Source: an uncultured Caulobacterales bacterium (GTDB taxonomy: Bacteria; Pseudomonadota; Alphaproteobacteria; Caulobacterales; Maricaulaceae). From it: DNA of 36,743 nucleotides. Position 1 is the first letter of the stretch, and each line of letters opens with the position of its first letter. Shown piece after piece: positions 26,409-35,965 of this stretch. The stretch covers positions 1 through 36,743 of the forward strand of contig CALFWV010000103.1 in NCBI GenBank assembly GCA_937927825.1, given 5' to 3'. A model generated the notes under the pieces. The model saw only the letters and a program-made list of their open reading frames with translations, was not told the DNA's origin and did not search any database. The translations under genes and the position numbers were made by a program.

Positions 26409-27505
26409 TGAGCTATAGTGAAGATCGCGCCCTAAAGGCCCTCTCTGCCATCAAAGACCCTCTGAAGGACGGAGACATTATTTCAGCCGGACGCCTGGCC
26501 TCTCTGGAGTTTGTTGAGGGGACTGTGCAGGCCGTTTTGCAAATTCCGCCTCCCCAAGCGGATGCTTTTTTCCCAGTCAGAACTTCCGCCCAAGCCGTTC
26601 TGGAGGCACTGGAGGGTGTTGCCAAAGCACAGGTGATTTTATCGGCGCATAAACCGGGGCCGCAATTAGGCGGTCGTCCGCGCGGGAATCCACACCAAGC
26701 TCGCCGTCCGGAGGGCGTGCAAGGCGACGGTGACGTCAAGCGTATCCTTGCGATATCATCTGCGAAGGGGGGCGTTGGTAAATCGACTATAGCCGCAAAC
26801 CTTGCCGTGGCCCTAGAAAAGTCCGGTCTCAGAGTTGGATTGCTGGACGCAGATATTCACGGCCCCAGCCTCCCGATGATGTTTGGCACGATGGGGCGGC
26901 AAGCCCGCGCTATTCCAGTGGGCGCGCGGAAAATTATTGTTCCGATTGAGGCGCACGGCGTTCAAACGATGTCGATTGCCTATTTGACACCAGATGACAG
27001 TCCCGTTGTCTGGCGTGGACCGCTTGTGCAGGGCGCAATTGCGCGTATGCTCTGGGACGTAGATTGGGGCGAGTTAGATGTTTTAATAATTGATATGCCG
27101 CCCGGCACGGGGGACGCGCAACTTGGCCTCGCGCAAGATATTAAACCTGGCGGAGCGATTATTGTATCGACCCCGCAAGATCTCGCGCTTTTAGATGCCC
27201 GAAAGGGTGTCGCTATGTTTGAAAAGGTTGATATCCCTGTGTTGGGATTGATTGAAAACATGGCCGTCTTTACATGCCCTGATTGTGGATCTTCTCATCA
27301 TATATTCGGGACCGGCGGTGCAAAACGCGATGCGGAAAAATTGGACATAGCCTATTTGGGCGCGGCCCCTTTGGAGATGTCCATCCGTCAAAGCGGAGAT
27401 GAAGGCGTACCGATTTCTGTCACGAATACGGCGATGTCGATTGTTTTTTCAGACTTGGCAAAACATGTCTGGCAAAAAGCGTTAGAAACAAATCAGCGCG
27501 AATAA
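26408..27505 (+). CDS. Mrp/ApbC (NBP35-type) Fe-S carrier P-loop ATPase
   Basis: 'AISSAKGGVGKSTIAANLAVALEKSGLRVGLLDADIHGPSLPMMFG', 'LIIDMPPGTGDAQL', 'CPDCGSSHHIFG' CxxC. Start reassigned from 26363 to ATG 26408. Confidence 0.93.
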   Translation: MSYSEDRALKALSAIKDPLKDGDIISAGRLASLEFVEGTVQAVLQIPPPQADAFFPVRTSAQAVLEALEGVAKAQVILSAHKPGPQLGGRPRGNPHQARRPEGVQGDGDVKRILAISSAKGGVGKSTIAANLAVALEKSGLRVGLLDADIHGPSLPMMFGTMGRQARAIPVGARKIIVPIEAHGVQTMSIAYLTPDDSPVVWRGPLVQGAIARMLWDVDWGELDVLIIDMPPGTGDAQLGLAQDIKPGGAIIVSTPQDLALLDARKGVAMFEKVDIPVLGLIENMAVFTCPDCGSSHHIFGTGGAKRDAEKLDIAYLGAAPLEMSIRQSGDEGVPISVTNTAMSIVFSDLAKHVWQKALETNQRE

Positions 27506-28191
27506 CGTCTGCGCCGGGCGCGCCCGCGCTTTGGCCGCGTGAATATATCTAAGCCTCCATATCTGAGCTGGCCCAGAATTTCGGCGGGCTCCGGCATGTT
27601 TTTTGTTAAACCTTTTACTCGCCATTTCAGTTTTTCAAACTCCATGACATTCTCTATTCTGGCGTCCAAAAAGGCGCGCGCTGCCGCCTTATCTTCTGAT
27701 TGGTCTGAGAGCCAAACCGGAAGGGTTGTCCCAATCACGGAAGATAAAATCGCTCGTTTAGAATAGAAATTTGCATCCGTAGATGTATCGCCAATAGCAC
27801 GCCAAATTGTATCTGCCGCATTCCAAATTTGGCGCACGCCCTTGGATGCCAAGTCAGGTAAGACTAACCGGGATGAAGCCCGCCGCGCGGCCTCTTCGTG
27901 ACGTCCAATGGCCTCTAATCGGAATAGCACGCCCTGTGTTACCCGCTCACGAATTTTTAGTGCATCCAAATCAATCCGGCTTAAATGCTCCGCGGTCTGC
28001 GTATTGAGTGTGTCTGACCAATAATCCAGAAGATCTGCAATTCCGTTTTCAAAATATAAATCTCCCGACCCCTCAGGATAGCCTGCATCTCGAACGGCTC
28101 GCTTTAAAGTCAAATTTGTCCAGCCCTCGAAAGGTGCGATTTTCAAAGCAGCTTTTAAAATAGCGTCGCGGATGTGGTTGGGTTGGCTCAT
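27493..28191 (-). CDS. COQ9 family protein
   Basis: 'ILKAALKIAPFEGWTNLTLKRAVRDAGYPEGSGDLYFENGIADLLDYWSD', 'RQIWNAADTIWRAIGDTSTDANFYSKRAILSSVIGTTLPVWLSD'. Confidence 0.88.
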   Translation of the reverse strand: MSQPNHIRDAILKAALKIAPFEGWTNLTLKRAVRDAGYPEGSGDLYFENGIADLLDYWSDTLNTQTAEHLSRIDLDALKIRERVTQGVLFRLEAIGRHEEAARRASSRLVLPDLASKGVRQIWNAADTIWRAIGDTSTDANFYSKRAILSSVIGTTLPVWLSDQSEDKAAARAFLDARIENVMEFEKLKWRVKGLTKNMPEPAEILGQLRYGGLDIFTRPKRGRARRRRYSR

Positions 28192-28227
28192 GTCCGGTTA
28201 TATGGGGACTGACATCAGAAAAGTCAC

Positions 28228-29709
28228 CTAGGCCTTACGCCGCAGAACGACACGTTTGAACCAAGCGATAACAATTTCCGCGCCTGCACCCGACAGGACG
28301 CCAAAACGGAAAATCCGTCCGGCCATCGCAATTGTGCCGATGCAAAGCACCGTAAGGAACGCTGTGGACAGCAAAAGCTCCCAAATCGGCGGATCAGACG
28401 GTAAGCGCACGATGGACGCGAAAGGTGCAGAAAACGGGATGAAGGTCGCTATTCGGAGCAGGGGGCTATCAGGGGCCGACAAGCCTAATGGAATAACGGC
28501 GGCGCAGGCCATCAAGATAAAGAGGATGGGCGTTGTCAGGGTTTGCGCGTCCTGCATTGAGGAGGACAAAGAGCCGAGAGCAATGAAAAATGCCCCGTAT
28601 AATACATACCCCAGGATCAGATATATAATCAGGAAGACAATCATTTTCGCATCAAAGGCGGAGATGAGACCCTTAACGATGGCCTGGTCAGACCCGAAGG
28701 CAACATAGCCGACGACGCCGACGATACCGACGATGATATAAGGCGCCATCATTGACAGTGTGAGGGCGGCAACACCTAATAGTTTTCCTAAGATGATTTC
28801 AGAGAACCGTGTTGTCGCCAGCATCATTTCCAGCAATTTATTGAGCTTTTCTTCCAGCATAGATGTTAGCAACATATAGGCTCCGGAGAAAACGGTGAGC
28901 CATAACATGAAGGCTAAAACCGTTGCGACAACAAAGGGAATTGTATCGCTGGAGTTGACGCCTTGGTCATCTGCGACCGTTTTTAAAGGATTATACAACG
29001 TTGTTTCAGGTGCGAGAGCTTCTAATCTATCCAGCTCTGAGCCAGTCAATCCCTTTGGGTTTAAATAACTTTCACGCGCCAAATGTTGAAGGTAATCATC
29101 TGCAAGGTTCGCCGCATCGACCTTATTAATGTTAGTCGTCCAATATTGGGCGTCGGGTTTAGATGGGTCTCTTCCGGGTTTGAAAATAATCGCGCCGCCC
29201 AGCGCGGCCTCCTCTCCATCAACATTAATCAGCGACTGCCCTTTAAGATACGGGAGCAAATCTTTGAGTGAATTTGCCGGCGCATCGATGAACTTAAACT
29301 CTGCCACGGGTGGTTCATAATTCGGTGACACGTCCGGAATATTTTCTTTTATGTATGACTGCGCGGCTATTGTCCCATCGGCCCTTAAAACGCGCTGGAA
29401 CTCTGCGCGTTTCATTTTGTCTTGAATAAAAAAGGCTTTTGCGGACATCGCCGATCGCGCGGAGTCCTCTAACATCTCTTCATACATGCGGGCTAACCCG
29501 TCTTGATGTTGACCTGTTTCATCCAAGACCGTGACATATTGGGTAGGGCTGAGATCGATATCAGCTGTTGCCATGATGAAACCGAATGCGCCAAAGATGA
29601 AGGGCAGGAGGAATGAAATCCAAAATCCCCAGGTTTTCACATATCCAAGATAGTCGCGACGCGCGATGAGGAAGGTCCGGCGGAGGTTTATTTTGGGTAA
29701 CAGGCTCAT
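28228..29709 (-). CDS. ABC-2 type (NatB-like) permease
   Basis: N-terminal TM, large soluble loop, then multiple TMs with 'LLTSMLEEKLNKLLEMMLATTRFSEIILGKLLGVAALTL'. Confidence 0.88.
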   Translation of the reverse strand: MSLLPKINLRRTFLIARRDYLGYVKTWGFWISFLLPFIFGAFGFIMATADIDLSPTQYVTVLDETGQHQDGLARMYEEMLEDSARSAMSAKAFFIQDKMKRAEFQRVLRADGTIAAQSYIKENIPDVSPNYEPPVAEFKFIDAPANSLKDLLPYLKGQSLINVDGEEAALGGAIIFKPGRDPSKPDAQYWTTNINKVDAANLADDYLQHLARESYLNPKGLTGSELDRLEALAPETTLYNPLKTVADDQGVNSSDTIPFVVATVLAFMLWLTVFSGAYMLLTSMLEEKLNKLLEMMLATTRFSEIILGKLLGVAALTLSMMAPYIIVGIVGVVGYVAFGSDQAIVKGLISAFDAKMIVFLIIYLILGYVLYGAFFIALGSLSSSMQDAQTLTTPILFILMACAAVIPLGLSAPDSPLLRIATFIPFSAPFASIVRLPSDPPIWELLLSTAFLTVLCIGTIAMAGRIFRFGVLSGAGAEIVIAWFKRVVLRRKA

Positions 29710-30653
29710 GTTGAATGTCCCTCCGGTGTATTCATGCCTTGCCGCACATCATCTCCAACCAAGGTCACAAAGGCCTCATGCAATGTGGGGCGGATGGGTT
29801 CATATTTTGACAGACGCAATCCTTGCGTCACAGAGCGTTCCAAGATGTCATGCGCTTGCGCACCGGGTTTCAGGGTCAGTGATAATTCCCCATCAGGGTG
29901 TGTGTCTACACTCGCAGCGAAGGGCTCAACCAGCTCGGCTAAACCGTCCATCTCGGACGCTACGTTTACGCGGCGGGGGGCTTCCGCCAGCGCAGCTTCG
30001 GTTGTTCCGTCAAAGACCTTTCGGCCAGATGCCATCAAGATGATGCGATCACATAAACGTTCGGCATGTTCCATCACATGGGTCGAGAAAATAATGGTTC
30101 GGTCGCGCGACGCAATCTCCCGCACAATGCCTTCCAACACGTGTTGGTTGACGGGGTCTAGCCCCGAAAATGGCTCGTCCAGAATGTGGAATTCGGGGTC
30201 ATGGGCAATCGCCGCCAGCAATTGAACTTTTTGTGCCATGCCTTTGGACATGTCTTTGTTCTTTTTCCGCTTGGCGTCCCCCAACCCGTAGCGGTCAAGC
30301 AGTTCATCGGCGAGGGCGAAGGCTGGCTTCTTCTGAATGCCGTTCAAGCGGGCCATATGGGCAATGGCCTCGCGCGCAGTTTGTTTTTTATATAGGCCGC
30401 GTTCTTCGGGTAAGAACCCAATCCGGCCAAAGGCATTTTCGCCGGGGGATTCGCCGAATAAATTCACTGTACCGCTGTCCGGTTTAATCAAGCCCAAGGC
30501 CATGCGTAACGTCGTGGTTTTACCCGCCCCGTTCGGACCTAGAAATCCCACAATTTGTCCCGGTTCAACAGTGAATGAAACATCGCTGACGGCGGGTTTT
30601 CCGCCAAAAAGTTTGGAGACGGATTGAAGCGAGAGAGGTGCGGTCATGTCCAA
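29706..30653 (-). CDS. ABC transporter ATP-binding protein (NatA-like)
   Basis: Walker A 'GFLGPNGAGKTTTLRM', Walker B 'FHILDEPFSGLDPVNQ', C-terminal DUF4162-like region; 4-nt overlap with permease. Confidence 0.92.
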   Translation of the reverse strand: MDMTAPLSLQSVSKLFGGKPAVSDVSFTVEPGQIVGFLGPNGAGKTTTLRMALGLIKPDSGTVNLFGESPGENAFGRIGFLPEERGLYKKQTAREAIAHMARLNGIQKKPAFALADELLDRYGLGDAKRKKNKDMSKGMAQKVQLLAAIAHDPEFHILDEPFSGLDPVNQHVLEGIVREIASRDRTIIFSTHVMEHAERLCDRIILMASGRKVFDGTTEAALAEAPRRVNVASEMDGLAELVEPFAASVDTHPDGELSLTLKPGAQAHDILERSVTQGLRLSKYEPIRPTLHEAFVTLVGDDVRQGMNTPEGHST

Positions 30654-30703
30654 GGTCTATGATAGGATTTAGGTCAGCGATAGGTTAAATTTTGGCGCTC
30701 TTT

Positions 30704-31480
30704 TCACATTTGTTCCAGCACGGTTAACACGGCCTCACGACCCCCGTTGAGCCACGTATTGTGATGTTCCGCGCCGGGCAGGATATGCGCAGATTTGGGA
30801 CCCGAATATCCATCGTATAATTTTTCTCCTTGCGCGAGCGGAATGACCCTATCCGCCGTTCCGTGAACCCAAAGAAGAGGGGTGTCCAAACCGTCCAAGG
30901 CTTTGTCGGACCGCCATCGGTCCTTCAATAATATGGCCGTTGGCAGGATTGGCATTTGCCGCTGCGCCATGTCTAAGACGGAGTTGAAGGGCGCGTCGAG
31001 AATTAACAGTTCGGGTTGATGCTCGGCTGCGAGTTGCGCTGCGACACCCGCGCCAAGTGATGTCCCGTAGAATACAAAGTTATCGACGCCCAGTATCCCC
31101 CTCAGGTGATTATATTGTTCAATGGCGGCGGCGACCAAATTATCCTGCGTCGGTGTGCCGTCTGTTCCCGGATATCCCGGATATCCCACGGACCAAACGC
31201 CGTAACCCGCTGCCTGCAAATCCCGAAAGATGAGCATATTGCTGTCAATGGACGAGGCATTGCCATGGAAGACCATCACGGTGGGGCGGTCGGTTTGGGC
31301 CGGACTGTACCAACCCAACCCACCGTACGACGTTCGGACCTCTGTCATTTCGGCGGGCGGTGGATTGTAAAAATTCGGCGGAAAGTAAATTAATTTTCGC
31401 TGCGCAAAAAAAGCAATCGCGGCCAATCCGACATACAGCAAAAGCGCCGTAACAATTATGCGGTGAATCCAAATCATCAT
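30704..31480 (-). CDS. membrane-anchored alpha/beta hydrolase
   Basis: 'VMVFHGNASSIDSNM', 'FVFYGTSLGAGVAAQLA' (GxSxG), 'LLWVHGTADRVIPLAQGEKLY', 'GAEHHNTW'. Start trimmed from 31549 to an internal Met pair before the TM. Confidence 0.85.
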   Translation of the reverse strand: MMIWIHRIIVTALLLYVGLAAIAFFAQRKLIYFPPNFYNPPPAEMTEVRTSYGGLGWYSPAQTDRPTVMVFHGNASSIDSNMLIFRDLQAAGYGVWSVGYPGYPGTDGTPTQDNLVAAAIEQYNHLRGILGVDNFVFYGTSLGAGVAAQLAAEHQPELLILDAPFNSVLDMAQRQMPILPTAILLKDRWRSDKALDGLDTPLLWVHGTADRVIPLAQGEKLYDGYSGPKSAHILPGAEHHNTWLNGGREAVLTVLEQM

Positions 31481-31542
31481 TGAATGGCTGTGCCTCAAAA
31501 GGGGGTGCTTGACCAGAGGGCGAAAAGCGGCAGAGTCGCGCC

Positions 31543-32817
31543 ATGACATATTTTAAAACACTCCTTCTCTCTACACTTATCGCGGGCCTTGGCGCTTGCA
31601 GTGCCGGGTCGGACGGAAAGCCAATTTCCCAAGCGCCCGAATTTAACACGGCCGCCATGGATGAGTTGCTGTCCAGCGCGGTGGAGAACGGCGAGGTTAT
31701 CGGCGTTCAGGCGTTGGTCTTTGACGAAGGCCAAACGGTTTACCGCAATAGCTTCGGCTTGGCAGATCGCGAACGGAATACGCCCGTTAAATCTGACACG
31801 GTTTACCGCGTCTATTCCATGACCAAGCCGTTGACCTCGGCGCTCATCATGGACCTGATGGAGGACGGAAAGCTCAAACTCTCCGACCCCGCATCTAAAT
31901 TCATTCCCCAGCTCGCGCAGATGAAAGTCGTCAGCCTGGGCGCGGACGGCCAGCCGAAATATGAAGATCAAGCCCGCGCCATGACTATTGAGGATTTGCT
32001 CTTGCACCGCTCCGGCATGGCTTACGGTATCTTTGGCGGGAACCCGATTGAGGACGCTTGGGCCGGTGCCGGGATGTTTGACCCGCAAACATCCATGGCT
32101 GAGAATATGGACAAATTGCCGATGTTGCCGCTTTTGGGGCAACCGGGCGAACAATGGTTTTACTCCTATTCCATCGATATTTTGGGCCGCATTGCAGAAG
32201 TCGTCACAGGCCAAACATTGGGCGAAGCTATGACGGAGCGCTTCTTTGACCCGCTGGGTATGACCGAGACGAGCTTCACCGTTCCGGCTGAGCGCAAGGC
32301 GCGCTTTGCGTCTAATTATATGTTGCAGCCCGACGGTAGTTTTATTCTGGCCGAAGATGGGCAAAGCTCGCCTTTTACGATGCCCGGGAAGTTCCAATCC
32401 GGCGGCGGCGGACTGACCTCGACAACGGATGACTGGCTCAAATTTGCGCGTCTCCTTTTGAATGAGGGCGAATATGAGGGCACCCGAATTCTGGACGCCG
32501 AGACTGTGCGCTTGATGATGACAGACCATCTCGGCGATACGCCCAGCTTGCTGCCGTGGATTGGCGGCGAGACAGGCGCGGGATTTGGCTATGGCGGCTC
32601 TATTCAAATGACAAGCACACCGGAATTAGAAAACACAAAAGGCCGCTATCCGGGACAATTCGGATGGGGCGGCGCGGCGCGGACAAATTTCTGGGTTGAT
32701 CCTGAAAACGGCTCGATTGGCATTATCATGCTGCAAATGTTTAGTCCCGAAGATCCGCAAATCCATGATGATTTCCAAGCGATGGTTCTGGCGCAAACCC
32801 GCGATGATAAAATGTAA
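31543..32817 (+). CDS. serine hydrolase, beta-lactamase class C/EstB-like lipoprotein
   Basis: Lipobox 'LIAGLGACSAG'; 'VYRVYSMTKPLTSALIMDLMEDGKLKLSDPASKFIPQ' (SxxK), 'YSYSIDILGRIAEVVTGQTLGEAM' (YxS). Confidence 0.9.
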   Translation: MTYFKTLLLSTLIAGLGACSAGSDGKPISQAPEFNTAAMDELLSSAVENGEVIGVQALVFDEGQTVYRNSFGLADRERNTPVKSDTVYRVYSMTKPLTSALIMDLMEDGKLKLSDPASKFIPQLAQMKVVSLGADGQPKYEDQARAMTIEDLLLHRSGMAYGIFGGNPIEDAWAGAGMFDPQTSMAENMDKLPMLPLLGQPGEQWFYSYSIDILGRIAEVVTGQTLGEAMTERFFDPLGMTETSFTVPAERKARFASNYMLQPDGSFILAEDGQSSPFTMPGKFQSGGGGLTSTTDDWLKFARLLLNEGEYEGTRILDAETVRLMMTDHLGDTPSLLPWIGGETGAGFGYGGSIQMTSTPELENTKGRYPGQFGWGGAARTNFWVDPENGSIGIIMLQMFSPEDPQIHDDFQAMVLAQTRDDKM

Positions 32818-32836
32818 GCTGATATTTTTCCAAGCG

Positions 32837-33007
32837 TTACCGGTCGCAGTCCATCCGTTGAAACTTTGATTCCAACTCGGGATCTGCCGCAGTCTGTGTC
32901 TTGGGCAAAGTTAGGACTGCCCGCGTGATGGCCATCCGCGATGGAAGACCAGGATAGTAAGTTTGTTTTACGCGAAGGTCATCACGCGGCAGCGGTTGTT
33001 GATACAC
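32837..33007 (-). CDS. possible small ORF (56 aa), may be a remnant
   Basis: Manual reading: (GTG)VYQQPLPRDDLRVKQTYYPGLPSRMAITRAVLTLPKTQTAADPELESKFQRMDCDR*. No good Shine-Dalgarno. Confidence 0.25.
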   Translation of the reverse strand: MYQQPLPRDDLRVKQTYYPGLPSRMAITRAVLTLPKTQTAADPELESKFQRMDCDR

Positions 33008-33082
33008 CGGGCGGGGGTCCCGTAGTTATGCCTTCCGGTCAGACTCGCCAAAACAGGTCAAACTCTGGTGAGGAGTTTTCCT

Positions 33083-33208
33083 ATGTCTGAACACGGTGGG
33101 TCCTACCACCTTGCACAAACCCCATCTTCCGACGGTTTCAACGGCCCCGAGTTTAAGACAAAACGGTCGCCTCTCGATGTAAAAGCTCCGGCACACTCCG
33201 GCGGCTAA
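33083..33208 (+). CDS. possible small protein (41 aa)
   Basis: Manual reading: MSEHGGSYHLAQTPSSDGFNGPEFKTKRSPLDVKAPAHSGG*, with GTGAGGAG 7 nt upstream of the ATG. Below the ORF-track length cutoff. Confidence 0.35.
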   Translation: MSEHGGSYHLAQTPSSDGFNGPEFKTKRSPLDVKAPAHSGG

Positions 33209-33681
33209 ATGCCGGACGCTCAAGCCCACCGTCTCTTGAACCAGTCAGAAAGCGCTAACCTGTCCTAAGTCCAAAAGAACGAGTTAAATATCCGGGTATT
33301 TTGGGAAAGTGCGGACGGAGTTTTTGAGAAAAGTTTTAAGCGGTTGAAAGAATACCTGAATCTATCGCCGCCGGACCTGATGAAACGAGGATAAATCCCC
33401 GGCGGAGCGGCACGAGTGGTTTGCTTTGGGCGAATTTAGGCCACTTGCGACCTTTCAAATTTCAATCCGCTGCAACGCGCAGATGAAGCTTCACGCCTAT
33501 GGGCGACGCAAAAACCCAATTGATTAAGCCGTGTGCTCTGGGTCAGGGAGAGGGTTTACTGCTTTTCAGGCCGCGATAAAAGCCGAACAAAATGGACTGT
33601 CCGCTAAGGGTATTGTACGGTGACCCCATGAGCCGCGCGGAACACGCGCGAGGTCTCCGCCAGCGTAGAAAGATAAACGAC

Positions 33682-34101
33682 ATGATTGTCATTCACCATA
33701 ATCCCAATTGCGGTACGTCTCGTAATGTCTTGGGACTTATTCAAGCCGCCGGATATGATCCTGTTGTTGTGGACTATTTGAATGAAGGTTGGGGACGGTC
33801 TCAGCTTCTCGCCCTGCTCGCCGCCGCGGATTTAAAACCCAGTGAAGCGCTTCGTAAAACCAAATCACCTGCGGAGGCGTTAGGTTTACTCAAGCCGGAT
33901 GTCTCCGAGGATCAGATATTAGACTGCATGCTGGAGCATCCCGTTCTCGTAAACCGTCCGATTGTTTGTACATCAAAAGGTGTCAAGCTTTGCCGCCCTA
34001 GCGAGGCGGTTTTAAGTCTATTGGACAATAAACCCAAAGGACCATTTCACAAAGAAGACGGTGAGCTTTTAATTGATGCGCAAGGGCGACTGTGTGTTTA
34101 A
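33682..34101 (+). CDS. arsC: glutaredoxin-type arsenate reductase (ArsC family)
   Basis: 'IVIHHNPNCGTSRNVLGLIQAAG', 'ILDCMLEHPVLVNRPIVCTSKGVKLCRPSEAV'. Start reassigned from 33592 to ATG 33682. Confidence 0.9.
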   Translation: MIVIHHNPNCGTSRNVLGLIQAAGYDPVVVDYLNEGWGRSQLLALLAAADLKPSEALRKTKSPAEALGLLKPDVSEDQILDCMLEHPVLVNRPIVCTSKGVKLCRPSEAVLSLLDNKPKGPFHKEDGELLIDAQGRLCV

Positions 34102-34286
34102 GGCATTCCGAGCGGAGGCGTGATATAGCCGACTGAGTTGAGTCATCAAACTGCATTTTAAAAATGCGGGCTTAGGGAAATAAGTTATCTCAATCAAAGA
34201 CCTGATGAGCAGATTTTCAAAAACTCTTATCGGATATGACCGTCAGTTTTCGGCGATGCACCGGTAATCATAATCGTTTTCGGGGC

Positions 34287-35102
34287 TCAGCAATCGCAAA
34301 ATTCTTCTGTGATATAGGTTTTGGTCTTTGCGGAGCAATGAGACGAAAACATGTGCGTGCGTGGTCCTTGTTCAACGACTTTGCCATCACAGATAAACAC
34401 GACATGATCCGAGATACGTTTTGCCTGGCCAATATTATGGGTGACCATTACAACTGAGATTTTGTTACCCAAAGACATCACGAGGTCTTCGATTGCACGT
34501 GAGGATACAGGGTCAATCGAAGCCGTGGGTTCATCCAGTAAAAGGACATCGGGTTTCAAAACCAAGGCGCGTGCCAAGCACAGGCGTTGCTGCTGTCCCA
34601 GTGATAAGGCATCGGCCCGTGTTTCAAGCCTATGGGACACTTCATCCCACAGGGATGCTGACTTTAATCCTTGTTCAACACTATCCCTTGCCTGCATCTC
34701 TGAAAGCTTACGGCCGCGCAAACCCATAAGCATATTGTCATAAATCGAGCAGGGAAAAACACAGGGTTGCTGGAAAACCATGCCGACCCGCCGCCGTAAC
34801 TCCGTGACATCCGGATAACCCGATATAAAATCCCGCCCCAAGACTTTAATGGTTCCGGAGAAAGAGGCGTTTTCGGTATCCTCATTTATTCGGTTTAGCC
34901 ACCGGAGAATTGTAGATTTCCCGGTACCGGACGGTCCGATTAAACATGTCACGCCCTTATTGGGAAGTTTTAGATTCACGTCAGATATAATGCAATTTTT
35001 ACCGTAATAAGCCGAAAAATCATCGAGACGAATGGAATGCGCCTCCACGTCAGGATTGGAGGATTGATTATCGCTTACCAATGATAATTTTGCAGGGCTC
35101 AT
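34287..35102 (-). CDS. pstB: phosphate ABC transporter ATP-binding protein PstB
   Basis: 'CLIGPSGTGKSTILRWLNRINE', 'LSLGQQQRLCLARALVLKPDVLLLDEPTASIDPVSSRAIEDL'; adjacent to two Pst permeases. Confidence 0.9.
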   Translation of the reverse strand: MSPAKLSLVSDNQSSNPDVEAHSIRLDDFSAYYGKNCIISDVNLKLPNKGVTCLIGPSGTGKSTILRWLNRINEDTENASFSGTIKVLGRDFISGYPDVTELRRRVGMVFQQPCVFPCSIYDNMLMGLRGRKLSEMQARDSVEQGLKSASLWDEVSHRLETRADALSLGQQQRLCLARALVLKPDVLLLDEPTASIDPVSSRAIEDLVMSLGNKISVVMVTHNIGQAKRISDHVVFICDGKVVEQGPRTHMFSSHCSAKTKTYITEEFCDC

Positions 35103-35965
35103 TATTTTGGACTCCGACGACTAAAGCGACTTCGGGCCAGAAGAGCTAAAAGGCCAAAGCTGCCCACCAAGAGCACAAGAATTAAACTCGCGCCCCACGC
35201 ATTTTGTAGCGCTTGAGGGTCTGTTGATTGTTGCGCGAGCTCTAAAATATGTGTCGGCAGGGTCGAAACAGGCTCCACCAGACTTTTGGGGACAGAAACT
35301 CCGGAAAATGCGGTCGCGATAAACATGATGGGCGCTGTCTCGCCGATTGCGCGGGCTAATCCAATTAACGAACCCGTGACAATACCATGAAAACTCTGTG
35401 GCAATGTCACGCGCCGCATGATTTCTGTTTTGGTCAACCCTAAAGCAGCGGCATTTTCATGATAGATTTTCGGGATCGCCACCATCGCTTGATAGGTCGA
35501 CAAGGTCGTGGTGGGAAGCATCATAATGGCGAGTATCATTGAGCCGACAAACCAAGAAATACCCGTATTCAGAACATTTACAAAAAATATAAGTCCAAAG
35601 ATGCCGTAGGTAATCGAAGGAATTGCATTGAGGGCATAGAGGCTTTGTTCAAGAAAATATCCGATACCTGTTCGCGTGTTTAAGGCATATTGAAACAATG
35701 ATGTCCCGATGGCTAACGGAATGACCAATGCCGCGGCGACAAACACCATTAATAGGCTGCCCATAATTTGGTAAAAAATTCCACCCGATTTTCCGAAATC
35801 TTTAGACGGCGTAAAAATAAAATCTAAACTAATCGCGCCAATGCCTTTGACGAAGATTGACCCCAATAAGAAAATTAATGTGCCGGCGCATATCAATAAA
35901 GACACACGCAACATCATAGCAAAGCACTTTTCTTTAGTTTGCCGTATGCGCGCCGACTCAATCAT
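35102..35965 (-). CDS. pstA: phosphate ABC transporter permease PstA
   Basis: 'GGIFYQIMGSLLMVFVAAALVIPLAIGTSLF', 'IPKIYHENAAALGLTKTEIMRRVTLPQSFHGIVTGSLIGLARAIGETAPIMFIA'. Confidence 0.9.
   Translation of the reverse strand: MIESARIRQTKEKCFAMMLRVSLLICAGTLIFLLGSIFVKGIGAISLDFIFTPSKDFGKSGGIFYQIMGSLLMVFVAAALVIPLAIGTSLFQYALNTRTGIGYFLEQSLYALNAIPSITYGIFGLIFFVNVLNTGISWFVGSMILAIMMLPTTTLSTYQAMVAIPKIYHENAAALGLTKTEIMRRVTLPQSFHGIVTGSLIGLARAIGETAPIMFIATAFSGVSVPKSLVEPVSTLPTHILELAQQSTDPQALQNAWGASLILVLLVGSFGLLALLARSRFSRRSPK

Noticed and set aside
29734-30225. 163-aa plus-strand ORF
   Set aside because: Antisense to the NatA-like ATPase.
31495-32607. 370-aa minus-strand ORF
   Set aside because: Lies fully antisense to the well-supported beta-lactamase-like gene (SxxK, YxS motifs); composition looks like a shadow ORF.
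32818-33680. rnpB, tmRNA, SRP RNA or group II intron in the ORF-poor gap
   Set aside because: I looked for the conserved motifs of these RNAs by eye and found none; a covariance-model search would be needed to exclude divergent forms.
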